Shown: positions 1 through 6,827 of the stretch, piece after piece | Numbering within the stretch: the stretch's first letter is position 1 | Layout: every line of letters begins with the position of its first letter | Origin: Candidatus Portnoybacteria bacterium CG10_big_fil_rev_8_21_14_0_10_36_7 | GTDB taxonomy: Bacteria; Patescibacteriota; Minisyncoccia; Portnoybacterales; PFDW01 | NCBI GenBank assembly: GCA_002793835.1 | Contig: PFDW01000021.1 | Span: 1-9,931 of the forward strand | Direction of reading: 5' to 3' | DNA: 9,931 nt | The notes under the pieces: model-generated | The model's database searches: none | Seen by the model: the letters and a program-made list of their open reading frames with translations, nothing else | Told to the model about the DNA's origin: nothing | Position numbers and translations under genes: made by a program

Positions 1-1079
1 CTAATTATATCTTTATAAGTTATAAACACCATAAGTAGCACCAAAAGCGCTAAACCTATACTGTTGGCCAACCTTTCAGACTTTTGATTTATCGGCTTTC
101 CTTTAATTTTTTCTATCAATAGAAACAGCAATCTCCCGCCATCAAGTGCAGGGAAAGGCAAAATATTAACAATTGCCAAATTCAGATTTAAAAATGCTAC
201 GAAATGAATTAAATAATTTATACCGAGTTGACTCATCTGTCCAGTTAGTTGATAGATTCCAACAGGCCCGGCCACCTCGAATCCACCGCTACTGCCTCTG
301 AAAAAATTACTTGCCAAAATGAATAAGGCCGAAATCATTTCCCATGTCAGCGTTATAGAGAATAGAAAACCACGCCAAAGCGATTCATACCACGGGTAAG
401 ATACCAAAGCTGTTTTTGCCAAAACAATACCTAACGCTACTTCGCCTTCTGGAGGGTTCTCACGTGGTATTGTATCCAAAACAAAAGTCTTGTCACCTCG
501 TTTTATTGTAACATTCACTTCCTTACCAACATTTTTTGATACCATTTTTTGTACATCTATGATTTCTTTAACCTCCACTAATTCTTGGCTGCCACCGACA
601 CTTAAACTGACTATTTGATCACCTATGGCAATACCAGATTTTTGTGCAGGTGAATTAGAAACAACCTGCGTTATTTGTATCCTCGCATCTTTTACATATC
701 CACTACCATCTTCCACGATTGCTGGTAGCCCCACAGTAAAAGCAACGCTAAATAAAATTACAGCTAACAAGTAATTCATAAAAACGCCAGACGCTAGAAT
801 TTTAGCACGGCACAAAATTGATTTAGCGGAAAAGCTTCTTTCGTCTGTTTTCTCCTCTCCATTTTCTCCAAATATCTTTACGAATCCACCTATTGGCAAT
901 AAATTCAATGAATAGATTGTTTCACCTCTTTTCACGCCAAAAAGCCTAGGAGGCAAACCAAAACCAAACTCTTCAACATTAATACCAGATCTTTTTGCGG
1001 TTATAAAATGACCAAGCTCGTGCACAAAAACCAATAACCCCAAAACTAATATAAAAATAATAATCGTAGAAAGAATCAT
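1..1079 (-). CDS. rseP: RIP-family zinc metalloprotease (site-2 protease, M50), 3' end cut by window edge
   Basis: My own translation of the reverse strand gives 359 codons with no stop before the left edge. By family length only a few residues should be missing. Seen: membrane segment 1 (residues 2-19) running into the zinc motif HELGH (20-24); a second segment (about 93-118) with the G-x-x-x-N signature (G98, N102); one PDZ-like domain (about 128-206); GPVGI at 271-275; and NILPFPALDGGR, whose D313 is the third zinc ligand. Known of the family: intramembrane cleavage of single-span substrates such as anti-sigma factors or signal-peptide remnants. Only one PDZ is present, as in Gram-positive homologues; E. 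coli RseP has two. The ATG overlaps the frr stop as ATGA, indicating translational coupling. There is no cdsA or dxr between frr and this gene, unlike many bacteria. I see no anti-sigma factor here, so the substrate is unknown. Confidence 0.93.
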   Translation of the reverse strand, partial: MILSTIIIFILVLGLLVFVHELGHFITAKRSGINVEEFGFGLPPRLFGVKRGETIYSLNLLPIGGFVKIFGENGEEKTDERSFSAKSILCRAKILASGVFMNYLLAVILFSVAFTVGLPAIVEDGSGYVKDARIQITQVVSNSPAQKSGIAIGDQIVSLSVGGSQELVEVKEIIDVQKMVSKNVGKEVNVTIKRGDKTFVLDTIPRENPPEGEVALGIVLAKTALVSYPWYESLWRGFLFSITLTWEMISALFILASNFFRGSSGGFEVAGPVGIYQLTGQMSQLGINYLIHFVAFLNLNLAIVNILPFPALDGGRLLFLLIEKIKGKPINQKSERLANSIGLALLVLLMVFITYKDII

Positions 1080-1633
1080 ATCGTCATTATTTCTTTTTCT
1101 TTAGCAGACACAAAAGATTCAATTTTATCATTATAATCATCAACTATTTTTTGTAACTCGTCTTTGGCCCTAAACTTATCATCTTCACGTAGTTGCTTCT
1201 CTTTTTCTAAACTTTGAATATTTTTCCAAGCGTCCTCTCTATTTCTACGAATAACGATTCTTGACTCCTCAGCTTTTTGGCCTAACATCTTCACCATTGA
1301 TTTTCTTTGCTCTTCATTAAGGCCTGGAACTACAACTCGAACTATATCACCACTTACCGAAGGTGACAAATTAGGCTTTTGATTTCTAATCGCTTTTTCA
1401 ATATCTCTTAAAACAGTTCTATCCCACGGCTGTACCGATAACACTCTCGCTTCAGCTGTCGTGATAACTGCTAATTGCTTAAGAGGCATACTACTCCCAT
1501 ATGCCAACACGGCCACATCTTCTAATATGGCTGGAGTAGCTCCCCCCGTATGCAATGAGCCAACCTCCAATTTAAAATGCTTCATTGCTTTATCTAAATC
1601 TTTTTTTAAATTATCTAGAAAGGTTTTATACAT
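1076..1633 (-). CDS. frr: Ribosome recycling factor
   Basis: 185 residues, the same length as E. coli RRF and alignable to it without gaps by eye. RRF works with EF-G in the cytoplasm to split post-termination 70S ribosomes. Seen: N-terminal helix with acidic and basic residues, the hinge and domain II region containing YGSSMPLKQL (45-54) and QPWDR (68-72), and C-terminal helices ending KEKEIMTI. Arg129 and Arg132, the conserved basic pair of domain I, are present in IRRNRED. Odd: the usual RTGR motif at 28-31 reads HTGG, so two usually conserved arginines (E. coli R28 and R31) are replaced by His and Gly. ATG at 1633 is preceded by an A/T-rich 23-nt gap with no Shine-Dalgarno sequence. The TGA stop overlaps the rseP ATG. 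The identity is secure; the effect of the substitutions is unknown. Confidence 0.97.
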   Translation of the reverse strand: MYKTFLDNLKKDLDKAMKHFKLEVGSLHTGGATPAILEDVAVLAYGSSMPLKQLAVITTAEARVLSVQPWDRTVLRDIEKAIRNQKPNLSPSVSGDIVRVVVPGLNEEQRKSMVKMLGQKAEESRIVIRRNREDAWKNIQSLEKEKQLREDDKFRAKDELQKIVDDYNDKIESFVSAKEKEIMTI

Positions 1634-1656
1634 GTTTTTTTATTTATAGTTTTAAA

Positions 1657-2718
1657 TTATTTGTGCATTCCGATAAACATTATATCGGGGTCAGTTGGAT
1701 CAAAAGCTATTACTTTTGCATTTCTAGTTGAGGGTAACGAATCTACTGACCAATCGACACCCCCGTTGGTGCTTTTATAAATTGCACTACCAGCACTGTA
1801 ATAAATTAATTTCGAGTTAATAAAGCTAACTGCAACTGATAATATAGGCAAGGATCTTTCAGGTATTATAATTTCTACAGATTGCCAATTATCTCCGCCA
1901 TCATATGACTTCAATAAACCATAAGTAGTAGCTAGATATAGAGTATTAGGAGCTTCCGGATCCATAATAATTTGTTCTAATTCATTAGCCTCTTGAAACT
2001 CACTAGTTCTGTCTTCCAACGAAACCCAAGACGCTCCGCGATTATAAGTTTTATATATACCGTGGTTATAAGTAGCAACATAAATAATTGACGTATTACG
2101 TGGATCCGTTTTGATATCGGCTATCACATCACCAAACCATTTTATAACACGCCAACTTTGTCCTCCATTAACGCTTTTCAAAAGACCTCCTTGTGCTGTA
2201 CCCATATAAACGGTGGACGTATTAATCGGATCTATTTCAACTGCAAAAATTGCATATTTGTCATCTGATACGACGTAGGTTTCCCGAAAGCTTTGACCAC
2301 CGTCCACTGATCTAAAAAATCTACCTCTACGATTTTGATAGGTTCCCAAATAAACATTATTAGTATTATCGGGATCAATAATAATCTTATAAATATTAGC
2401 ATTCATTGCTAATTGCCCAGCCATATCCTTAACTTGATACCAATGTTCCCCGCCATCTTGACTTTTATATAACCCTCTGCCTCGAGTGCCAACGTATACA
2501 GTTCTTGAATTTATAGGATCTATTGCAACAGACAAAACACTTACCGATGAAATACTCACTCCTCTATTTACTGCTATTTTGGCTTGCCACGAATTACCTG
2601 CATCATTTGATCTATACATACCAAGATCAGCAGGTGAGAAAAACCAGCTAAAAAGTGAAAAAGGGAAAATTAATAAATAAGCCACTCTTTCCTTAGTTAT
2701 TATTTCTTTTAAGCTCAT
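1657..2718 (-). CDS. Exported or membrane-anchored seven-Asp-box beta-propeller protein (BNR/sortilin-like)
   Basis: 353 residues. After a charged start (KEIITKER) comes a hydrophobic stretch (about 12-27) that could be a signal peptide or membrane anchor; no lipobox cysteine is present. The rest is a repeat protein with seven Asp-box motifs of the S-x-D/N-x-G-x-x-W/F type at 37-44, 86-93, 137-144, 182-189, 224-231, 271-278 and 316-323. They are 42-51 residues apart, most units also containing an I-D-P-x-N...VYxGT strand. This predicts a six- or seven-bladed propeller outside the membrane. Asp boxes occur in sialidases, sortilin/VPS10 proteins and Ycf48-like photosystem assembly factors. I see no sialidase catalytic arginine-triad context, so an enzyme activity is not supported; binding or scaffolding is inferred. 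The ATG overlaps the holB TGA (ATGA), which fixes the start, and no Shine-Dalgarno sequence is visible. The natural ligand is unknown. Confidence 0.85.
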   Translation of the reverse strand: MSLKEIITKERVAYLLIFPFSLFSWFFSPADLGMYRSNDAGNSWQAKIAVNRGVSISSVSVLSVAIDPINSRTVYVGTRGRGLYKSQDGGEHWYQVKDMAGQLAMNANIYKIIIDPDNTNNVYLGTYQNRRGRFFRSVDGGQSFRETYVVSDDKYAIFAVEIDPINTSTVYMGTAQGGLLKSVNGGQSWRVIKWFGDVIADIKTDPRNTSIIYVATYNHGIYKTYNRGASWVSLEDRTSEFQEANELEQIIMDPEAPNTLYLATTYGLLKSYDGGDNWQSVEIIIPERSLPILSVAVSFINSKLIYYSAGSAIYKSTNGGVDWSVDSLPSTRNAKVIAFDPTDPDIMFIGMHK

Positions 2719-3623
2719 AATTGTAATAAAAAATTTTCTAATGCAAGCCTCAAGTTAAAGCTCGGGTTTTGCATACCTGTCACAAGCTCTTGCGCATTAC
2801 GTAAAAGCTCACTTAACTTAATAATATCATATTTACCATTTTTTTTCATCACCTCGTTGATAGACAAGTCCCCGCAACCAATTTGCGCTAGCATCTTGTC
2901 TCTCAATAGCAACTGCCAATAAGTCAGCATTTCCTGAAATTTTACATAATTTTCACTAATCTTTTTGGCAAATAATAATTTTTCATAAATTTCCGCATCT
3001 TCTATTTCAATTAATTTTTTTAAAATAAGTTCGTAATCTTTAATAAGTTTAGTGTTTATTAAAAAGTTAATTGCCACCCCTGGACGCCCACTTGCTAATC
3101 TAGAAAGACGTTTTGCTAAACGTGGCGAATTATTTGATACGAAAATTTCAATAAAACTTTCCTTGACTAGCCCGAATCGGATAACCTGACAGCGAGAAGT
3201 AATAGTCGGTAAAATCTTTTCGTAATGTGACGAGATGCAAATAATGATTGAATTTGGCGGAGGCTCTTCCAAAGTTTTTAATAATGATGTTGTCGCATCA
3301 CGATTTAGTGTATCAATGCCGTCGATAATGACTACCTTAAATTTAGCCTGAAATACCGATAAACTTAAAAAATGCTGCATACTCCTAATTTGCTTAATTG
3401 TTACACCTGCCTCTTTGCCACCCTCCGCTTCTCTTGGTTGGGAGGATATGACCAACATATCTTGATTATCATTCTCGACCCCTTGTATTATTTCAGCAAT
3501 TTTCAGAGCAACAGTTGCTTTCCCGACTTGAGCTGGGCCCACAAACAAATATGCATGAGCCAAACTATTTTGGCTGTGCAATCTTTTGAACGTTTTTAAT
3601 ATTAACTGATGACCTATTATCAT
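2715..3623 (-). CDS. holB: DNA polymerase III delta-prime subunit (clamp-loader AAA+ protein)
   Basis: 302 residues, about the usual delta-prime length. Part of the clamp loader that places the beta sliding clamp on DNA. Seen: the RFC-type start GHQLILKTFKRL, then HAYLFVGP leading into a degenerate Walker A (G29-P-A-Q-V-G-K-A-T37), a Walker B-like strand with D101-G102 in place of D-E, LLKTLEEPPPNS (114-125), and the SRC motif (143-145) with TSRCQVIRF. Degenerate Walker motifs plus SRC fit delta-prime, which does not hydrolyse ATP but supplies the SRC arginine. Odd: the four-cysteine zinc module normally after the Walker A helix is missing; the chain runs from EIIQG almost directly to the NQDMLVIS strand that normally reads HPD. 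The ATG at 3623 lies 5 nt after the glycosyltransferase stop; the TGA stop overlaps the propeller ATG. DnaX is a less likely alternative because Walker A is degenerate and no DnaX tail is present. Confidence 0.9.
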   Translation of the reverse strand: MIIGHQLILKTFKRLHSQNSLAHAYLFVGPAQVGKATVALKIAEIIQGVENDNQDMLVISSQPREAEGGKEAGVTIKQIRSMQHFLSLSVFQAKFKVVIIDGIDTLNRDATTSLLKTLEEPPPNSIIICISSHYEKILPTITSRCQVIRFGLVKESFIEIFVSNNSPRLAKRLSRLASGRPGVAINFLINTKLIKDYELILKKLIEIEDAEIYEKLLFAKKISENYVKFQEMLTYWQLLLRDKMLAQIGCGDLSINEVMKKNGKYDIIKLSELLRNAQELVTGMQNPSFNLRLALENFLLQL

Positions 3624-3628
3624 TATAA

Positions 3629-4732
3629 TTACTTACTTGTTACTTTAGAATTTATATATTCTTCAAGGCTATTTTTAAACCGATCCTTTGAAAACTTTTC
3701 AGACCATTTACGAATAACCAATGGACTATAGTTGGCGTAATTATTCATTAGTCTTCTAAGCCCATCTGCCAAAATTTCAGGCTTTTGTTCACTAAAGAGT
3801 TCTCCATTAATACCAGATAAAACGGTTTCTGTAGCTCCGCCCTGACCATACGCCAGCACTGGCTTGCCATATGTCATGGCTTCAATAGCTGATATCCCAA
3901 AGTCTTCTTCGCCTGGCATTAGATAAGCGTAACAATCTCGAAAATATTTTGCTACATCCTGATCGGACTGCCAACCCAATATTTCTATATTTGAACTTGC
4001 CATTTTCTCTAATCTTTTTTTATCCGGACCATCTCCAATAATTATTAATTTTAGATTAGAACGATTAAATGTTGTAATAGCAAGGTCAATTCTTTTGTAT
4101 GGCGTTAATTGAGAAACTACCAAAAAAAATTTATTTAATGAAATATTGACATCGACTGCACCAAGCGTTGATACTGGTGGATAAATTAATTCTGACTCTC
4201 GTTGATAATATTTTTTAATTTTATTCTGTGTTGCTTTTGAATTAGCTATAAAAAAATCTACCCTATCGCTGGCACTACGATCCCAAATTCTAAAATAATG
4301 AAGTAATGCCTTCGCTAATTTTCTTCGCACAAAGCCAACTGATAAATCATCCAAGTATTGGTTACGATAATCCCATGCGTATCTCATTGGCGCGTGACAA
4401 TATGAAATATGCACAGTATTTGTTCTAACAACCACACCTTTCGAAAATGCCGATGACGAAGAAATAACTAAATCATATTCTGACAAATCCCATGTTTCTA
4501 CAATTGATGGCATAAATACTGCTAACCAATTGTATCTATTTCTCAACCAAGTAGGTAATTTTTGTAACGCCGATGGCCTAACATCTCGATTACAAAAATA
4601 TTTCTTAACTATACTTTCGTCCGCTAAAAGAACATATATCGGAGCGCTTGGAAACAGCTCTGATATATTTTTTAACACCTGCTCGGCCCCTCCAAAACGA
4701 GTCAAAAATTCGTGGACAATAGCAACTTTCAT
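3629..4732 (-). CDS. Glycosyltransferase family 4 (GT-B fold, WbaZ/mannosyltransferase-like)
   Basis: 367 residues from the ATG at 4732. The frame is open back to a TTG at 4780, but that start would overlap the upstream gene by 49 nt and add 16 residues before the canonical first strand MKVAIVHEF. The ATG at 4732 shares one base with the upstream stop (TAATG), so I chose it. Seen: N-terminal acceptor domain with FGGAEQVL (13-20), a central CHAPMRYAW (122-130) seen in WbaZ-like enzymes, then a C-terminal donor domain with VVSQLTPYKR (205-214), IIGDGPD (231-237) and the retaining-GT4 E-x7-E motif E276...E284 in EDFGISAIE. It probably transfers a sugar from a nucleotide-sugar donor to a lipid-linked or surface glycan at the inner membrane face. 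Mannose-type specificity is only family resemblance. It is adjacent to and coupled with a second GT4 gene, suggesting successive steps in one glycan. Confidence 0.9.
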   Translation of the reverse strand: MKVAIVHEFLTRFGGAEQVLKNISELFPSAPIYVLLADESIVKKYFCNRDVRPSALQKLPTWLRNRYNWLAVFMPSIVETWDLSEYDLVISSSSAFSKGVVVRTNTVHISYCHAPMRYAWDYRNQYLDDLSVGFVRRKLAKALLHYFRIWDRSASDRVDFFIANSKATQNKIKKYYQRESELIYPPVSTLGAVDVNISLNKFFLVVSQLTPYKRIDLAITTFNRSNLKLIIIGDGPDKKRLEKMASSNIEILGWQSDQDVAKYFRDCYAYLMPGEEDFGISAIEAMTYGKPVLAYGQGGATETVLSGINGELFSEQKPEILADGLRRLMNNYANYSPLVIRKWSEKFSKDRFKNSLEEYINSKVTSK

Positions 4733-5811
4733 TAAAGCTCTGTTAATAATTTCAATGTTTTTTTCGATGCTCTCTGCCAACTGTACTTCTTAACTTGCAT
4801 CCGCCCTGATTTTATTAACTCCCTAGCTAATTCATCGCTCTTAATAACTCTGTTTATTTTACCAGCTAAATCAGATTCACTCGGTAGATCAAAAAATAGT
4901 GCAGCGTTGCCAGTAACTTCCTCATTTATTGATATTTTTGATGCGACAATGGGCACACCCCACGCCATAGCTTCAAGGAGTGGCATACCAAAACCCTCCC
5001 GCATTGATGGCCATACAAAAACAGAAGCGTTCCGTAAAGTGAATATCTTTTCCTCTTCGTCCAAATACCCTGGGAAAAAAATATCCTTGAAATATGCCGA
5101 TAAGTTTGCTGTTTTTTTAATTACCTCGCTACCAAACCCATCTGGACCAGCTAATATCAATTTATGAGGAACTCGATATTTCTCTTTTAAAATATTAAAT
5201 GCTGCAATTAATATTTTAAGACCTTTTTTTTCTTCAATACGCCCTATATAAAATAAATATTTATAACCCTTCTCCCCCCTGGGTAATTTTCCTGGGTGAT
5301 CAACCCCGTGTTGAATTACCATAATCTTTTCCGGATTAATGTTATAAAGTTTTACCAAATCATTTTTGGTAGTTTTTGAAACTGCAATAATTGACCTCGC
5401 TTTTTCAGCAGCATACTTTGTTGCCCATCTTAAATACTTAACTTGTTTAGAAGAATACATATCTGGATGATATTCATATTCTAGTCCATGAATCGTAACT
5501 ACCGAAGCGAACGGATGAACTAATGGTAATACATGCACTGGGATAAACAGAACATTAGGCATATTCTTAAACATTTCAATTGCCAATCTTCCTTGTGTCC
5601 AAGCGACTGGAAAATCTAAATATTTAATTTCAAAATGATTGGGTAAGTCCCACTGTGGAGAAACTTTTATTTTTTTAGGAACATATAAAACAAAACGATG
5701 CTTTTTAGATTCTTCGAGCATCGCCATATGTTTAATTATTTGGTAGCAATATTCTTCCACTCCGGTTCGTGGTTGCTTAAAAGCTGCTGCTGCATTAATC
5801 CCAATTATCAT
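4732..5811 (-). CDS. Glycosyltransferase family 4 (GT-B fold, group 1)
   Basis: 359 residues. Seen: N-terminal Rossmann-like start MIIGINAAAA with RTGVEEY (15-21), VTIHGLEYEYHP (105-116) and IIAVSKTTKNDL (141-152), typical of GT4 acceptor domains; then a donor domain with YIGRIEEKKGLKIL (198-211; R201 and K205/K206 are the usual nucleotide-diphosphate contacts), LILAGPDGFG (218-227) and the E-x7-E motif E272...E280 in EGFGMPLLE. Retaining transfer from an activated sugar is predicted. Donor and acceptor cannot be read from the sequence; family relatives build O-antigen or exopolysaccharide chains. ATG at 5811 is 5 nt after the mreB stop and its TAA overlaps the next GT4 start by one base. No Shine-Dalgarno sequence is visible. 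Its position between mreB and another GT4 suggests a cell-envelope glycan that is made together with wall growth. Confidence 0.92.
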   Translation of the reverse strand: MIIGINAAAAFKQPRTGVEEYCYQIIKHMAMLEESKKHRFVLYVPKKIKVSPQWDLPNHFEIKYLDFPVAWTQGRLAIEMFKNMPNVLFIPVHVLPLVHPFASVVTIHGLEYEYHPDMYSSKQVKYLRWATKYAAEKARSIIAVSKTTKNDLVKLYNINPEKIMVIQHGVDHPGKLPRGEKGYKYLFYIGRIEEKKGLKILIAAFNILKEKYRVPHKLILAGPDGFGSEVIKKTANLSAYFKDIFFPGYLDEEEKIFTLRNASVFVWPSMREGFGMPLLEAMAWGVPIVASKISINEEVTGNAALFFDLPSESDLAGKINRVIKSDELARELIKSGRMQVKKYSWQRASKKTLKLLTEL

Positions 5812-5816
5812 AATGT

Positions 5817-6827
5817 TTATTTTTTTGCCATTATACTACGCTTATATACATCTAGGTGTTCAAGCGCAATTCCTGCACCTTTTGCAACGCACAACATTGC
5901 CTCTTCTGCCATATAACAAGGGACACCGGTACTTTCTGTAATCAGTTGGTCTAAATTTCGCAGTAAGCCAGACCCACCTGACAAAACCATTCCTTTATCC
6001 ATAACGTCAGCAGAAAGTTCAGGTGGCGCTTCTTGCAACACCAACTTAATCGTTTGCAATATCTCGTGCAACTGATCGTCTATGGCTTCTGCAACTTCAT
6101 TAGTTTTTATTTCAATATTTTTAGGAAGCCCAGTAATCAAATCTCTGCCCCTTACCGAAATTTCTAGCTGTTCCTTGACTGGGAGTGCCGAACCTACTGA
6201 AATTTTTATATCCTCAGCTGTTCTCTCACCAATTGCTAAGCTATATTTTTTCCTGATATACTCGGCTATCGCCTGATCAAACTTATTTCCACCGACGCGC
6301 GCCGATGCACACGCAACAATCCCACCCAAAGAAATTATAGCAACTTCAGCTGTGCCCCCACCAATATCTATTATCATATTTCCCGATGCCTCATTAATAG
6401 GTATACCTGCCCCAATAGCCGCCAAAACAGGTTCCTTTACTAAATACGTAGCTTTTGCGCCTGCTTTCATAGAGGCCTCAATTACAGCTCTGCGCTCGGT
6501 AGATGTTATACCCGCAGGAACGGCAACCATCACTTCTGGTCTAAATAATCTTACAGGCCCAAGCGCTTTCGAAATAAAATAACGGAGCATTGCCTCCGTT
6601 GTTCTATAGTCAGCGATTACGCCATCTCTCATTGGCCGCGAGGCGACTATTGAATCTGGCGTTCGCCCAAGCATTTCTTTGGCTTCAAACCCTACCGCTA
6701 ACACCTTATTATCGTGAATTGATATCGCCACGACCGTGGGCTCATTAACCACAACGCCCTTCTTTGGCAAATACACTAATGTATTTGCCGTACCTAAATC
6801 AATACCAATTTTTTTTGCAAATCTCAT
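5817..6827 (-). CDS. mreB: Rod shape-determining protein MreB (bacterial actin)
   Basis: 336 residues, normal MreB length. It polymerises with ATP on the inner membrane face and guides lateral wall synthesis. Seen: phosphate-1 loop IGIDLGTANT (7-16), the Glu in KEPVLAAIGAG (131-141), phosphate-2 loop DIGGGTAEVA (164-173), and the adenosine motif VLSGGSGLLR (281-290). The long N-terminal amphipathic helix of E. coli MreB is absent; a hydrophobic loop with L94-F95 in PVRLFRPEV matches the Thermotoga-type membrane-insertion loop. ATG at 6827 overlaps the murA TGA (ATGA), fixing the start. An AGGAG lies 16 nt upstream, too far for a normal ribosome site. No mreC, mreD, rodA or pbp2 is visible in the window. 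Presence suggests a rod-shaped or elongating cell. The family also includes Mbl; the name mreB is the conservative choice. Confidence 0.96.
   Translation of the reverse strand: MRFAKKIGIDLGTANTLVYLPKKGVVVNEPTVVAISIHDNKVLAVGFEAKEMLGRTPDSIVASRPMRDGVIADYRTTEAMLRYFISKALGPVRLFRPEVMVAVPAGITSTERRAVIEASMKAGAKATYLVKEPVLAAIGAGIPINEASGNMIIDIGGGTAEVAIISLGGIVACASARVGGNKFDQAIAEYIRKKYSLAIGERTAEDIKISVGSALPVKEQLEISVRGRDLITGLPKNIEIKTNEVAEAIDDQLHEILQTIKLVLQEAPPELSADVMDKGMVLSGGSGLLRNLDQLITESTGVPCYMAEEAMLCVAKGAGIALEHLDVYKRSIMAKK

Noticed and set aside
1640..1680. TATAAA in the 23-nt gap before frr as a promoter
   Set aside because: No -35 at the right distance, and the gap is an A/T-rich run where such hexamers are common.
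1657..2718. Asp-box protein as a sialidase
   Set aside because: Asp boxes alone are structural; no arginine triad or FRIP-like motif is visible.
4733..4780. Longer start (TTG at 4780) for the downstream GT4 gene, adding 16 residues
   Set aside because: It overlaps the upstream GT4 by 49 nt, uses TTG, and places extra residues before the canonical first strand; ATG at 4732 forms a TAATG junction.
5830..5835. Perfect TATAAT on the reverse strand inside the 3' end of mreB, a possible internal promoter for the GT pair
   Set aside because: No recognisable -35 at 16-18 nt and no extended -10; single hexamers are expected by chance in AT-rich DNA.
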